64,000 nt of DNA, taken from the NCBI RefSeq assembly GCF_964026535.1, contig NZ_OZ032153.1, positions 1,178,001 through 1,242,000 on the forward strand. Reading direction: 5' to 3'. Positions 55,288-64,000 of the stretch are shown here, one piece after another (within the stretch, counting starts at the first letter, position 1; every line of letters begins with the position of its first letter). The position numbers were made by a program, and so were the translations under genes. Under the pieces are notes generated by a model. The model saw only the letters and a program-made list of their open reading frames with translations, was not told the DNA's origin and did not search any database. This DNA is from Candidatus Tisiphia endosymbiont of Sialis lutaria. GTDB taxonomy: Bacteria; Pseudomonadota; Alphaproteobacteria; Rickettsiales; Rickettsiaceae.

Positions 55288-55758
55288 TTGGTTATACTAG
55301 GAATTGACCCATCTTTAGCTGGTATGGGATGGGGAGTAATTGATACTAATCCTCTGAAATATTTAGCTAGCGGGGTGATAAAGACTAAATCAAGTGAGCT
55401 GATGCATAAAAGGTTAGCTTTCATTACGGCATCCTTGCAAAAGGTAATAACGCAATATCAACCTGTTATTGTTGCGATGGAGGAGACTTTTGTTAATATG
55501 AATAGTGTATCATCTTTGAAATTGGGATATGCTAGAGGGGCGGTTATGTCACTTATTGGAGGATATGATGTTGCTTTTCGAGAATTTAAACCTAATGTTA
55601 TTAAGAAATCAGTAGTGGGGTATGGACACGCCGAAAAAAATCAGGTTTTGCAAATGATTAAGCTTTTACTACCAGGGGCAGTTGCTATTAGTAACTTTGA
55701 TGAAGCAGATGCTCTTGCGGTAGCCTATGTTTGCTTTGCTTACACCCCAAAAATTTGA
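55288..55758 (+). CDS. ruvC: Crossover junction endodeoxyribonuclease RuvC
   Basis: The 156-residue Holliday-junction resolvase has all four catalytic acids at the same positions as E. coli RuvC: Asp7 (G-I-D-P-S-L), Glu66 (M-E-E-T-F-V), Asp138 and Asp141 ([10 protein letters not shown]). It starts at a TTG (55288) with a good Shine-Dalgarno sequence, GGGAG, about 8 bases upstream. No ATG near this position gives the conserved N-terminus, so the TTG start is well supported. RuvA and RuvB are not in the window. Confidence 0.95.
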   Translation: MVILGIDPSLAGMGWGVIDTNPLKYLASGVIKTKSSELMHKRLAFITASLQKVITQYQPVIVAMEETFVNMNSVSSLKLGYARGAVMSLIGGYDVAFREFKPNVIKKSVVGYGHAEKNQVLQMIKLLLPGAVAISNFDEADALAVAYVCFAYTPKI

Positions 55759-55792
55759 AAAATTAATATATAATATAATTAAGTATTAGAAT

Positions 55793-56524
55793 ATGTCACG
55801 AAATCAAAAACATCCAGGCTCAAAAGATTTGAGTATGCCAATTATTATTTTAGTAGAGCCTCAAATGGGGGAGAATATTGGTGCCACTGCCAGAGCAATG
55901 AAAAATTTTAATGCTTCAGAGTTGAGAATTGTTACGCCTAGAGATGGTTGGCCAAACAAACAGGCACGTAGTGTGGCGGTATAAGCGATAGATATCATAG
56001 ATGATGCTAAGATTTATGATAGTTTAGAAGCCAGTATCGAGGATATTGATTATTTATATGCAACAACTGTAGCATCACGTAATATCAATAAAGATTATGT
56101 TCTATCAGAGAATTTAAGTCAAGATTGTCCGGCAGGTCTTAAAGTAGGTATTATGTTTGGTCGTGAAAATTGTGGTTTGCAAAATAGGGAGATTACTTAT
56201 GCCCATAAGATTATTAATATTAATACCGGAGATTTTAATTCTCTGAACATTGCCCAGTCGGTAATTATCATATGTTATGAGTTGTTTCGTAGTAAACAGT
56301 CGAGAGTAAATGTTAGTAATGAACAGGAGTTAGCGTCAAGAGGTGAATTAGGATATTTTTTTGAACATTTATTTACTGAATTAAATAATAAGAATTTTTT
56401 TAAAGTTCCTGAGAAGAAATTACACATGACACAAAATATTATGAATATTTTTACTCGTATAGATAAATTATCTAGTGCAGAATTGCAAACTTTAAGGGGG
56501 GTAATTGCAACTTTAAGTTCATAA
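55793..56524 (+). pseudogene. TrmJ-like SPOUT RNA 2'-O-methyltransferase, broken by a nonsense codon
   Basis: The first 63 residues carry the N-terminal SPOUT block (V-E-P-Q-M-G-E-N-I-G-A-T-A-R-A-M-K-N-F and W-P-N-K-Q-A-R-S-V-A-V). A TAA at 55982-55984 then stops it. The same frame stays open to 56524, with motif 2 (V-G-I-M-F-G-R-E-N-C-G-L) and motif 3 (L-N-I-A-Q-S-V-I-I-I-C-Y-E-L) and a C-terminal helical tail. TrmJ modifies position 32 of tRNAs in the cytoplasm. A single base change made the stop, so the loss is recent. It lies 34 bp after ruvC. Confidence 0.85.
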
Positions 56525-56721
56525 AAATAGCTAATATAGTTAAGTTTATTAAAAACACTTTGCTTTTATGAAAAAATTAGCTATAGTTCCACCTGTTGCC
56601 TCTTAATAGTGAAAGTGGTAAAGCATATAGTTTTTCCATAACTTTAAGGATTTAGTATATAATCTTATCATTTTAAAAGTTAATAAACTAAGAGTCAAAA
56701 GAAATAATTTTGGAGTATTGG

Positions 56722-57108
56722 ATGCCAACAAATAATCAATTAGTCCGTTTTGGAAGAAAGTCGAAGGTTCGTAGAACAAAATCCCCGGCTTTAGAATCCA
56801 ATCCATTTTTGAAAGGTGTTTGTGTAATAGTGAAAACTGTTACTCCTAAGAAGCCTAACTCTGCTCTTCGTAAGATGGCACGTGTTCGCTTAAGTAATGG
56901 GCAGTATGTCAATGCTTATATACCTGGTGAAGGTCATAATTTACAAGAACACTCAACAGTATTGGTTAGAGGCGGAAGGGTTCCTGATCTTCCGGGTGTT
57001 AAGTACCATATAGTACGTGGTGCTTATGATACTCAGGGTGTAAAAAATCGTAAACAAGGACGCTCACGTTATGGTACGTCAGCGAAGCAGCAAGCTGTAA
57101 AAAAATAA
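56722..57108 (+). CDS. rpsL: 30S ribosomal protein S12
   Basis: The 128-residue protein starts M-P-T-N-N-Q-L-V-R at the ATG 56722 with GGAG upstream; a TTG at 56710 in frame is not needed. It has [11 protein letters not shown], the loop whose Lys residues govern streptomycin response, and [15 protein letters not shown]12 lies at the decoding centre. It opens the rpsL-rpsG-fusA operon. A TATAAT at 56658-56663 is a possible -10 box, although no good -35 box fits. Confidence 0.97.
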   Translation: MPTNNQLVRFGRKSKVRRTKSPALESNPFLKGVCVIVKTVTPKKPNSALRKMARVRLSNGQYVNAYIPGEGHNLQEHSTVLVRGGRVPDLPGVKYHIVRGAYDTQGVKNRKQGRSRYGTSAKQQAVKK

Positions 57109-57127
57109 TTTGAAATAGAGAGATAAG

Positions 57128-57616
57128 ATGTCACGTCGTCATGCCGCAGAGAGAAGGGTTGTCTTGCCTGATATGAAGTATAATAGCCCTTTGCTTGCTA
57201 GGTTCATTAATAACATTATGAGAGAAGGAAAAAAAGCTTTAGCTGAAAAGATAGTATATTCTGCTTTTAATAAGATAGAGAAAAAGCATAAGGTAGACCC
57301 TTATGAAACTTTCAATAATGCGATGAATAATGTTAAGCCATATCTTGAGGTTACGTCAGTAAGGGTAGGAGGGGCAAACTATCAAGTCCCGTCTCCTGTT
57401 GATGAGAAAAGGGGATATGCACTTGCATCGCGTTGGATTATTAATGCAGCAAATAAACGTTCTGAGAAGATGATGATTGATAAATTAGCTGAGGAACTAT
57501 TTGAAGCGTCAAATAGTAGAGGCGTTGCTATTAAAAAGAGAGAGGATACTCATAAAATGGCTGAAGCTAATAAGGCTTTTGCTCATTTTAGTCCTAAAAA
57601 ATCGCAACCAAGGTAA
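57128..57616 (+). CDS. rpsG: 30S ribosomal protein S7
   Basis: The 162-residue head-organising protein of the small subunit has S-R-R-H-A-A-E-R-R at the start, then [23 protein letters not shown], and [17 protein letters not shown] near the end. It begins 19 bp after rpsL and is followed 8 bp later by fusA, so the three share a transcript. In E. coli S7 represses its own operon, and that may hold here. Confidence 0.97.
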   Translation: MSRRHAAERRVVLPDMKYNSPLLARFINNIMREGKKALAEKIVYSAFNKIEKKHKVDPYETFNNAMNNVKPYLEVTSVRVGGANYQVPSPVDEKRGYALASRWIINAANKRSEKMMIDKLAEELFEASNSRGVAIKKREDTHKMAEANKAFAHFSPKKSQPR

Positions 57617-57624
57617 TAAGCTAT

Positions 57625-59700
57625 ATGTCAACTACTGAATTTTCTCTTGCTAACACCCGTAATATCGGGATTTGTGCTCATATTGATGCTGGTAAAACTA
57701 CTACAACCGAGCGTATTCTTTTCTATACTGGTAAATCACATAAGATTGGTGAAGTCCATGAAGGTGGTGCTACCATGGATTGGATGGAACAAGAGCAAGA
57801 GCGTGGTATTACCATTACTTCTGCTGCTACTACCTGTTATTGGCAAAATAAAAGAATTAACATTATCGATACACCAGGTCACGTAGATTTTACTATCGAA
57901 GTAGAAAGATCTCTGAGGGTTCTTGATGGGGCGGTAGCGGTATTTGATGGGGTGGCCGGTGTTGAGCCACAATCAGAAATAGTATGGAGACAGGCTGATA
58001 AATATGAAGTGCCTAGAATGTGTTTTGTCAATAAGATGGACAGAATGGGTGCTAATTTTTATCAATGCGTGGAAATGATTAAAGATCGCCTTGGGGCAAA
58101 ACCTTTGGTCATTCAGTTGCCAGTTGGTATCGAAGAAAATTTTAAAGGAGTTATTGACCTAATTAAGATGAAGGCAATAATCTGGAAAGATGAATCTCTT
58201 GGTGCTGAATATTCATACGAAGATATTCCTAGTGATATGCTAGAAAAAGTTGAAGAATATCGTACTTTGCTTGTTGAGATGGTTGCTGAAATTGATGATA
58301 ATTTAATGGAAAAATATTTGTCAGCCGAAGAATTTACTGAAGAAGAAATTAAATCAGCAATAAGAAAAGGAACAATTAATAGAGCCTTTTTCCCAGTATT
58401 ATGTGGTAGTGCTTTTAAAAATAAAGGTGTACAACCCTTGTTAGATGCAGTGGTTGATTATTTACCTTCACCGGTTGATATTGGAACCGTTAGAGGAATA
58501 GAGGTTGATTCTGGAGAAGAAAAAGATTTTAAAATTTCAGCGTCTGAACCTCTTGCTGCTTTAGCATTTAAAGTAATGACTGATCCATTTGTTGGCTCTC
58601 TTACGTTTGTCAGGATTTATTCTGGTAAGATTAGTTCTGGTGTTACTGTGATTAACACGGTAAAGAATCAAAAGGAACGAGTAGGTAGAATGTTGCTGAT
58701 GCATGCTAATGAAAGAGAGGATGTTAAGGAAGCTTTGGCAGGAGATATTGTTGCCTTGGCTGGTCTGAAGAATACCACTACTGGTGATACTTTATGTGGT
58801 ATGGATAAGCAGGTTGTTTTGGAGAGAATGGAATTTCCTGAACCGGTTATTGAACTAGCTGTAGAACCAAAATCAACTGCCGATCAAGAAAAAATGGGAA
58901 TGGCATTATCTAGGTTAGCTGCTGAAGATCCATCTTTTAGAGTGTCAACTGATCAAGAAAGCGGTCAGACTGTTATTAAAGGTATGGGAGAGCTGCATTT
59001 AGAGATCATGGTTGATCGTATGAAGCGTGAGTTTAAGGTTGAGGTTAATGTTGGAGCTCCACAAGTAGCTTATCGTGAGACAATTACTAGCAAATGTGAG
59101 ATTGATTACACACATAAAAAACAATCTGGTGGAGCTGGACAATTTGCCCGGGTTAAAATAATATTTGAGCCTCAAGAAGCTGGAGAAGGATTTCTTTTTG
59201 AAAGCAAAATCGTTGGTGGAGCTATACCAAAAGAATTTATTCCTGGTGTTGAAAAGGGTCTAAATAATATTAAGGATACAGGGGTAGTTGCTGGTTATCC
59301 AATGATTGATTTCAAAGCAACTTTGATAGATGGAGCATTCCACGATGTGGATTCAAGTGTATTAGCGTTTGAGATAGCTACTAAGGCTGCTTTTAGGGAA
59401 GGAATGCCAAAAGGTAATCCAAAGTTACTTGAGCCAATTATGAAAGTGGAAGTGATTACTCCAAATGAATATATGGGTGATATTATTGGCGACCTAAATA
59501 GCCGTAGAGGACAAATGCAAAGCATGGATCCAAGGGGTAATGCACAGGCGATAATTGCCAATGTACCTCTAGCTGAAATGTTTGGTTATGTTAGTACTTT
59601 GCGGTCTTTATCACAAGGTAGGTCTCAATATAGTATGGTTTTTTCTCATTATGAGCAAGTGCCGTTACAGGTAGCTGAGACTATTAAAGGTAAAAAATAA
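57625..59700 (+). CDS. fusA: Elongation factor G
   Basis: The 691-residue translocase GTPase has G1 [13 protein letters not shown], switch 2 D-T-P-G-H-V-D-F, and N-K-M-D-R-M-G for guanine recognition. Domains II-V follow in order, ending [13 protein letters not shown]. It moves tRNAs and mRNA through the ribosome after peptide transfer. In E. coli tufA follows fusA; here no tuf gene follows and a repeat array takes that place, which fits the rearranged tuf loci reported for Rickettsia. Confidence 0.97.
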   Translation: MSTTEFSLANTRNIGICAHIDAGKTTTTERILFYTGKSHKIGEVHEGGATMDWMEQEQERGITITSAATTCYWQNKRINIIDTPGHVDFTIEVERSLRVLDGAVAVFDGVAGVEPQSEIVWRQADKYEVPRMCFVNKMDRMGANFYQCVEMIKDRLGAKPLVIQLPVGIEENFKGVIDLIKMKAIIWKDESLGAEYSYEDIPSDMLEKVEEYRTLLVEMVAEIDDNLMEKYLSAEEFTEEEIKSAIRKGTINRAFFPVLCGSAFKNKGVQPLLDAVVDYLPSPVDIGTVRGIEVDSGEEKDFKISASEPLAALAFKVMTDPFVGSLTFVRIYSGKISSGVTVINTVKNQKERVGRMLLMHANEREDVKEALAGDIVALAGLKNTTTGDTLCGMDKQVVLERMEFPEPVIELAVEPKSTADQEKMGMALSRLAAEDPSFRVSTDQESGQTVIKGMGELHLEIMVDRMKREFKVEVNVGAPQVAYRETITSKCEIDYTHKKQSGGAGQFARVKIIFEPQEAGEGFLFESKIVGGAIPKEFIPGVEKGLNNIKDTGVVAGYPMIDFKATLIDGAFHDVDSSVLAFEIATKAAFREGMPKGNPKLLEPIMKVEVITPNEYMGDIIGDLNSRRGQMQSMDPRGNAQAIIANVPLAEMFGYVSTLRSLSQGRSQYSMVFSHYEQVPLQVAETIKGKK

Positions 59701-59792
59701 AAATATTTTTCACATAAAGTATTAGTGGATCATATATGATGTGATATTATAATTTATGGTAGTTTAAAGATTGTAGGGAAATAGTTAAAAAT

Positions 59793-60187
59793 GGATTGCT
59801 TCGACCTACTTGCGTGGTCTCGCAATGACGCCTGGGGTATGTTGTAAGCCTCAAATGTCATTGCGAGGAGACCGTAAGGTCAACGAAGCAATCCACAAAA
59901 GTAACCCAAATGGATTGCTTCGACCTATTTGCGTGGTCTCGCAATGACGCCTGGGGTATGTTGTAAGCCTCAAATGTCATTGCGAGGAGACCGTAAGGTC
60001 AACGAAGCAATCCACAAAAGTAACCAAAATGGATTGCTTCGACCTACTTACGTGGTCTTGCAATGACGCCTGGGGTATGTTGTAAGCCTCAAATGTCATT
60101 GCGAGGAGACCGTAAGGTCAACGAAGCAATCCACAAAAGTAACCAAAATGGGTTGCTTCGACCTACTTGCGTGGTCTCGCAATGACG
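59793..60187 (+). repeat. Tandem array of B-family units, period 119 bp, about 3.3 copies
   Basis: Unit starts at 59793, 59912, 60031 and 60150 (GGATTGCTTCGACCTACTTG), the last one partial. Each unit has a right B half, a linker GCCTGGGGTATGTTGTAAGC, and a left B half (GTCATTGCGAGGAGACCG ... GCAATCCACAAAAGTAACC). Copies differ at only a few bases. It fills the gap between fusA and tRNA-Trp. Confidence 0.92.
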
Positions 60188-60263
60188 TTGACTGCTTTTG
60201 CAATTTTTAAATTGTGATTGTAATTTATTAAGAAATAGTTTGATTTTTTAATAAGAATGTGAT

Positions 60264-60339
60264 AGGAGTGTAGCTCAATTGGTAGAGCATCGGTCTCCAA
60301 AACCGAAGGTTGCGGGTTCGATTCCTGTCGCTCCTGCCA
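60264..60339 (+). tRNA. trnW: tRNA-Trp (anticodon CCA)
   Basis: A complete 76-nt cloverleaf: acceptor AGGAGTG with CGCTCCT, D arm GCTC-AATTGGTA-GAGC, anticodon arm TCGGT-CTCCAAA-ACCGA with anticodon CCA, and T arm GCGGG-TTCGATT-CCTGT. The 3' CCA is encoded. It reads UGG and sits just before secE, the arrangement also seen in other bacteria. Confidence 0.97.
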
Positions 60340-60358
60340 ATAAATGAGTTTGTATAAT

Positions 60359-60559
60359 ATGTTAAAGGAAAATAGAGTTTATAAATTTTATGAGCAAGTA
60401 AAGCAAGAAGTTTATAAAATTGTTTGGCTCGGTAAGAAGGAATTGATAACTTCAACTATTATAGTAGTGGTAGCTGTATTTATTTTTAGTATAATTTGTT
60501 TAGTATTAGATTACGGTATACATAGTATAATGCAGATTTTACTTAATATTGGGAAGTAG
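60359..60559 (+). CDS. secE: Protein translocase subunit SecE
   Basis: The 66-residue single-helix subunit of the Sec translocon shows the conserved amphipathic segment [20 protein letters not shown] followed by one membrane helix ([12 protein letters not shown]). It clamps SecY in the inner membrane. I take the ATG at 60359; an ATG at 60344 would add five residues and start only 5 bp after the tRNA. It is 23 bp upstream of nusG. Confidence 0.93.
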   Translation: MLKENRVYKFYEQVKQEVYKIVWLGKKELITSTIIVVVAVFIFSIICLVLDYGIHSIMQILLNIGK

Positions 60560-60582
60560 AAAGAATAGGTTTAGGGAAAATT

Positions 60583-61113
60583 GTGGTGCAGTGGTACGTT
60601 ATTCATACATTATCAGGCTCAGAAAAGCGTGTAAAGCAACTGATTCTTGATCAAATTGCCAAGCAAGGTATGTCGGAATTTTTTGAAGATATCGTGGTTC
60701 CGGTTATTGAAGTACCTGAAGTTAAGCGTGGTAAGAACGTTAAGACTGAAAAGAAATTTATGCCTGGTTATATTTTGATTAAAATGAAAATGACAGATGA
60801 TACTTGGCATTTGGTAAAAAGTGTCACTAAAGTTACAGGATTTTTGGGTAGTAAAAGTATACCACAAGCTCTTAGTGAAAAAGAAGTACAAAATATTTTT
60901 AGCAAGCTTGAATCTGAAACTAAAGATGCTAGGGTTTCAAAATTATATGAAATTGGTGAAGCGATAATTGTTACTGACGGTCCATTTGAGACTTTCACAG
61001 GAGTTATAGAAGAAATTGATTATGACAAAAATAAATTGCGTGTGTCTATATCTATTTTTGGTAAAGCAACTCCTATAGAATTAAATTTTACGCAAGTTAG
61101 GAAAAATAGTTAG
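60583..61113 (+). CDS. nusG: Transcription termination/antitermination factor NusG
   Basis: The 176-residue protein has the NGN domain (W-Y-V-I-H-T-L-S-G-S-E-K-R-V, F-M-P-G-Y-I-L-I-K-M, V-T-G-F-L-G) and a C-terminal KOW domain (G-E-A-I-I-V-T-D-G-P-F-E-T-F-T-G). It joins RNA polymerase to Rho or to the ribosome. It starts at GTG (60583, or the next GTG at 60586) with GGGA a few bases upstream. The downstream link to rplK is interrupted by repeats. Confidence 0.96.
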   Translation: MVQWYVIHTLSGSEKRVKQLILDQIAKQGMSEFFEDIVVPVIEVPEVKRGKNVKTEKKFMPGYILIKMKMTDDTWHLVKSVTKVTGFLGSKSIPQALSEKEVQNIFSKLESETKDARVSKLYEIGEAIIVTDGPFETFTGVIEEIDYDKNKLRVSISIFGKATPIELNFTQVRKNS

Positions 61114-61134
61114 CTTGTTTTGTGGTAATTAATG

Positions 61135-61273
61135 GTCATTGCGAGGAGGCGTGAAGCCGACGAAGCAATCTAGGAAAATGATTAGAAATGGATTGCTTCG
61201 ACCATTACATGGTCTCGCAATGACTTATGATGTTATTGCAAGGAGCTACTAAAGTAGTTCCTCGCAATGATGT
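61135..61273 (+). repeat. B-family element and a short related hairpin
   Basis: A full B element at 61135-61224 (GTCATTGCGAGGAGGC / GGTCTCGCAATGAC). A short hairpin follows at about 61230-61273 (TTATTGCAAGGAGCTAC with GTAGTTCCTCGCAATGA). Between nusG and rplK. Confidence 0.75.
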
Positions 61274-61321
61274 TAAGTTATTTTCCTTATGGCTTTTAAG
61301 TGCCATGTGTAAGGTAAACAA

Positions 61322-61465
61322 AGACCTCTTGCAAAACTCACTTATGCTGAGGAATTTGGAGGAAACTCGGAACGTAGAATCGCAGCGTACTCTAATGTAC
61401 GTGAGGACTCGAGTACCGCATTGACGTACAAATTACCAGCAGAAGTAGAGTTTTGCAAGAGGTCT
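61322..61465 (+). repeat. C-family palindromic element, 144 bp
   Basis: The perfect 18-bp terminal inverted repeat is AGACCTCTTGCAAAACTC at the left and GAGTTTTGCAAGAGGTCT at the right. It has the same length and closely similar sequence to the copy inside dacF. It lies between nusG and rplK. Confidence 0.9.
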
Positions 61466-61535
61466 AATAGACTAATTAGTAAATTATTATTAGATAATTA
61501 CCAATTAGTGTTAAATGAATAAAAATAGGATTATA

Positions 61536-61970
61536 ATGGCAAAAAAAATAAAATCTTATATTAAGTTAACGGTGCCAGCAGGTAAAGCTAATCCAGCTCC
61601 GCCTATTGGTTCTACCCTTGGTCAAAGGAAGCTTAATATTATGGAATTTTGTAAGGCATTTAATGCTGCTACTCAAGGCTTTGAACCAGGTATGCCTATT
61701 CCAGTGCTAATTACTGCTTATGAAGATAATAGTTTTACTTTTGTAACTAAGACTTCCCCAGCATCGTATTATTTAAAACAATTTGCTAAAATTCCTAAAG
61801 GTTCTAGTGCTACTAAAAAAGAGGCATTTGTTGGTAAGGTTACCATGTCAGATTGTATGGAAATTGCCAAAATTAAGATGGTGGATCTTAATGCTGATAA
61901 TTTAATAGCTGCCGCTAAAATTATTCGTGGTACTGCTGAATCTATGGGGCTTGAAGTAGTAGGAGATTAA
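61536..61970 (+). CDS. rplK: 50S ribosomal protein L11
   Basis: The 144-residue protein starts [11 protein letters not shown] at the ATG 61536, with AGGA eight bases upstream; an upstream in-frame start at 61515 is unlikely. It contains [16 protein letters not shown] and the C-terminal rRNA-binding part ending [11 protein letters not shown]11 forms the GTPase-associated stalk base. It is 3 bp from rplA. Confidence 0.97.
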   Translation: MAKKIKSYIKLTVPAGKANPAPPIGSTLGQRKLNIMEFCKAFNAATQGFEPGMPIPVLITAYEDNSFTFVTKTSPASYYLKQFAKIPKGSSATKKEAFVGKVTMSDCMEIAKIKMVDLNADNLIAAAKIIRGTAESMGLEVVGD

Positions 61971-61973
61971 TAT

Positions 61974-62702
61974 ATGATAGTTGATAAAAAGGATGTTGTG
62001 AATAATAAAAAGTTAACTGGTGGTAAAAAAATACGGGCAGCGAGAAAGAATATAGAGTTGGCTAGCAACCGTACTTTAGCAGAAGGAATAGAAGCTTTGC
62101 AGTCGGCATCCTATACTAAATTTGATTCTACTTTGGAAGTGGTAATGAAATTAGGGGTAGATCCTAAACATTCGGATCAAATGGTGCGTGGTGTTGTGGC
62201 ATTGCCAGCTGGTACCGGTAAAGTTAGTAGAGTTGCAGTGATTTGTAAGGATGAACAGATAGAAGAAGCTAAAGCCGCTGGAGCAGATATGGCTGGTTCT
62301 ACAGAGATTATCGATGATATTAAGGCTGGGAAAATTAATTTTGACGTTTGTATTGCAACACCAAATATGATGTCAGCAATAGGTTCGGTGGCAAGAATTC
62401 TTGGGCCAAAGGGCTTAATGCCTAATCCAAAACTTGGCACGGTAACTACAGATATCGTAACGGCAATTAAAAATGCCAAAAGTGGTCAAGTAGAGTATAG
62501 GGTTGAAAAGGCTGGTATTATTCATGCTGGAGTTGGTAAATTATCATTTACTAAACAAGATTTAGTAAATAATGCATCAACCTTGATATCTGCTGTAGTT
62601 AAAGCAAAGCCTTCTGGTGCTAAAGGAAATTATTTAAAAGCAATATATCTATCTTCTACTATGGGTCCATCAGTAAAAATAGATTTAGCAACTATATCGT
62701 AA
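61974..62702 (+). CDS. rplA: 50S ribosomal protein L1
   Basis: The 242-residue protein builds the mobile L1 stalk that handles exiting tRNA. The family blocks [16 protein letters not shown] and [16 protein letters not shown] are present. An AGGAG lies in the end of rplK, seven bases before the ATG. L1 commonly represses its own L11-L1 mRNA, but I did not identify the operator. Confidence 0.97.
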   Translation: MIVDKKDVVNNKKLTGGKKIRAARKNIELASNRTLAEGIEALQSASYTKFDSTLEVVMKLGVDPKHSDQMVRGVVALPAGTGKVSRVAVICKDEQIEEAKAAGADMAGSTEIIDDIKAGKINFDVCIATPNMMSAIGSVARILGPKGLMPNPKLGTVTTDIVTAIKNAKSGQVEYRVEKAGIIHAGVGKLSFTKQDLVNNASTLISAVVKAKPSGAKGNYLKAIYLSSTMGPSVKIDLATIS

Positions 62703-62719
62703 CGACAAGGAGAGTTAAG

Positions 62720-63229
62720 GTGTTAAGATCAGAGAAACATGAGTTTGTCGCAGAACTTGAAGGAGTGTATCAGCGGTCAAATTCTGTGATAATTACTCAT
62801 TATCATGGGCTTACTGTTAGTCAAGTGACTACGCTACGTAGGGCTCTTAAAGCAAAAAATGTGGGATTCAAAGTAGTTAAAAATACTTTGTCAAAAATAG
62901 CAGCCAATAAGGCTGGTGTTGATAATGTTGCACATTTGTTTGCTGGTCCCACAGCACTAGCATATTCTGAAGACCTTGTTGAAGCTGCAAAACTTATCGT
63001 AGAATTTGCAAAAACTAATGAATGTTTGAAAATAGTTGGTGGTTTAGTAAATAACCAAGTATTAGATGCAAGCTCTGTACGACAATTGGCAAAATTGCCT
63101 TCATTAGACGCACTCAGAGGCAAAATTATTGGGCTTCTACAAGCTCCTGCAACTAAAATTGCTGGCGTTATACAAGCTCCTGCATCTGGACTTGCTAGAG
63201 TTTTGCAAGCTTATGCAAATAAAAGTTAA
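62720..63229 (+). CDS. rplJ: 50S ribosomal protein L10
   Basis: The 169-residue protein starts at a GTG (62720) with AAGGAG upstream. It contains [16 protein letters not shown][17 protein letters not shown] and the C-terminal helix that carries L7/L12 dimers. It starts 17 bp after rplA and precedes rplL by 32 bp, without an obvious long L10 leader. Confidence 0.96.
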   Translation: MLRSEKHEFVAELEGVYQRSNSVIITHYHGLTVSQVTTLRRALKAKNVGFKVVKNTLSKIAANKAGVDNVAHLFAGPTALAYSEDLVEAAKLIVEFAKTNECLKIVGGLVNNQVLDASSVRQLAKLPSLDALRGKIIGLLQAPATKIAGVIQAPASGLARVLQAYANKS

Positions 63230-63261
63230 TTTAATAAAAAAGTTTTAAAAGGAAGAAAATT

Positions 63262-63630
63262 ATGACAGACCTAGTAAAAATCGTAGATCAATTATCAACT
63301 CTTACAGTAATTCAAGCAGCAGAGCTTTCAAAAATGCTAGAAGAAAAATGGGGTGTAACAGCCGCCGCTCCTGTAGCAGTAGCTGCAGCTCCTACTGCAT
63401 CAGAAGCAGTAGCTGAAAAGACAGCCTTTGAAGTTGTTTTGGTTAGTAGTGGTGATAAAAAAATAGAAGTAATTAAGGTCACTAGAGAGCTTACTGGTCT
63501 TGGTTTGAAAGAAGCTAAAGAATTAGTTGATGCTGCCCCAAAAACTATTAAATCTGGTGTAAATAAAGAAGAAGCTGAAAGCTTTAAAGAAAAATTAGAA
63601 GCAGTTGGAGCAAAAGTTGAATTAAAATAA
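63262..63630 (+). CDS. rplL: 50S ribosomal protein L7/L12
   Basis: The 122-residue stalk protein has the N-terminal dimer domain ([19 protein letters not shown]). An Ala-rich hinge follows, then the factor-binding C-terminal domain ([17 protein letters not shown] and [11 protein letters not shown]). Shine-Dalgarno AAAGGAAG precedes the ATG. It should be followed by rpoB beyond the window; repeats fill the remaining 370 bp. Confidence 0.97.
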   Translation: MTDLVKIVDQLSTLTVIQAAELSKMLEEKWGVTAAAPVAVAAAPTASEAVAEKTAFEVVLVSSGDKKIEVIKVTRELTGLGLKEAKELVDAAPKTIKSGVNKEEAESFKEKLEAVGAKVELK

Positions 63631-63660
63631 TTTTTATAATATCAGTTATTTTATGAGAAT

Positions 63661-63767
63661 TATAGTCAATTCAGGAGAATTTGGGGCTAGGAACAATGGA
63701 GCGACGCCTATAAGTAATAGGCGAGCATTGAGCGATAACGTCCCCAACTTCTCATCAATTGACTATA
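63661..63767 (+). repeat. A-family palindromic element, 107 bp
   Basis: Ends TATAGTCAATTCAGG and CATCAATTGACTATA, core very close to the copies inside the sulfatase and GT-C-like genes. It shares its right-hand TATA with the F element that starts at 63764. Confidence 0.88.
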
Positions 63768-64000
63768 GTGAATAACTTGAATTGGTAACGTTATAAATCC
63801 GATTAGTATTTAGCCTCAGCGTCATTGCGAGGAGTGTGGAAATCGCACGACAAAGCAATCTATAAAATTAACCAAAATGGATTGCCACGACCACTATGTG
63901 GTCTCGCAATGACAGATAACGTCATTACGAGGAGCCACTTTTAGTGGTCGAAGCAATCCAAAAAAACTATTAAAATGGATTGTTTCGGAGGCTTACCCCT
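63764..64000 (+). repeat. F-family left end plus B elements, cut by the window edge
   Basis: Starts TATAGTGAATAACTTGAATT and continues TAAATCCGATTAGTATTTAG, as in the copy at 47484. A B hairpin at 63821-63913 and the start of another from 63921 follow. No gene is seen from 63631 to the window end. Confidence 0.7.

Noticed and set aside
59793-60187. Possible CRISPR array in the tandem repeats after fusA
   Set aside because: The period is 119 bp with near-identical sequence throughout and no variable spacers, and the units are B-family palindromes.
60228-60455. 75-codon open frame on the minus strand
   Set aside because: Overlaps the tRNA-Trp gene and secE in antisense.
61227-61424. 65-codon open frame between nusG and rplK
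   Set aside because: It runs through a B-type hairpin and into the C element; no protein-like features or good start site.
62640-62720. L10-binding leader before rplJ
   Set aside because: Only 17 bp separate rplA and rplJ, too short for the known long leader; no folding evidence.

Overview
The window is AT-rich chromosome of an obligately intracellular Rickettsiaceae bacterium, in or near Rickettsia in the broad sense (possibly a Torix/Tisiphia- or Megaira-type endosymbiont). The pointers are a Tlc-type nucleotide translocase, an Adr-like outer-membrane barrel, an rpsL-rpsG-fusA block with no tuf gene after fusA and a tRNA-Trp-secE-nusG-rplKAJL block beyond it, decaying genes, and very many short palindromic repeats, some lying in frame inside genes. 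The exact species cannot be told from this sequence.

Layout. 1-8.8 kb: the end of a TPR gene, a transglutaminase-like secreted protein, propionyl-CoA carboxylase beta (pccB), a DUF155/RMND1 protein, ygfZ, a chloramphenicol-phosphotransferase-like kinase, greA and a dolichol-kinase-like protein. 8.8-12.5 kb: dnaG and rpoD. 12.7-20.3 kb: an accessory stretch with an XRE regulator, an Rpn-type nuclease, an LTA-synthase-like sulfatase, a truncated comEC, an IS1634 copy and an IS630 remnant. 20.3-27.7 kb: minus-strand housekeeping genes (ftsY, sua5/tsaC, glyS-glyQ, holC, tlc). 28-33.4 kb: an outer-membrane barrel, ampG, a gapR-like gene, dacF, a phage-type protein and a broken higBA toxin-antitoxin pair. 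33.5-36 kb: an acidic, Ser-rich gene split by an intact IS256 element. 36.5-43.8 kb: nuoE-nuoD, a lipoprotein, lspA, dnaJ-dnaK and a T4-type lysozyme. 43.95-44.34 kb: RNase P RNA. 44.5-47.4 kb: a tandem pair of membrane proteins, one broken. 47.7-56.5 kb: recJ, a frameshifted methyltransferase, an MFS-lolC-lolD operon, ruvC and a broken trmJ-like gene. 56.7-64 kb: rpsL, rpsG, fusA, tRNA-Trp, secE, nusG, rplK, rplA, rplJ, rplL, running off towards rpoB.

The most notable feature is the load of palindromic elements. I name the families locally. A is 107 bp with ends TATAGTCAATT/AATTGACTATA. F has the same ends and a different core. B is the GTCATTGCGAG...CTCGCAATGAC family. C is 144 bp with 18-bp terminal inverted repeats. 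D, E, G and H are further families. A and C occur in frame inside genes, adding 35 and 48 codons. One A insertion can be read base by base, because the neighbouring paralogue keeps the empty site. The comparison fits insertion at a TA dinucleotide with TA duplication, the behaviour of MITEs moved by IS630/Tc1-type transposases, and an IS630 remnant in the window ends close to a matching terminal sequence. Elements nest in one another, supply stop codons, replace the start of a toxin gene and form a 119-bp tandem array beside tRNA-Trp.

Gene decay is frequent: two homopolymer frameshifts (A7, T9), two nonsense mutations, one IS-split gene, one truncated comEC and one toxin with a replaced N-terminus. 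Housekeeping genes look intact.
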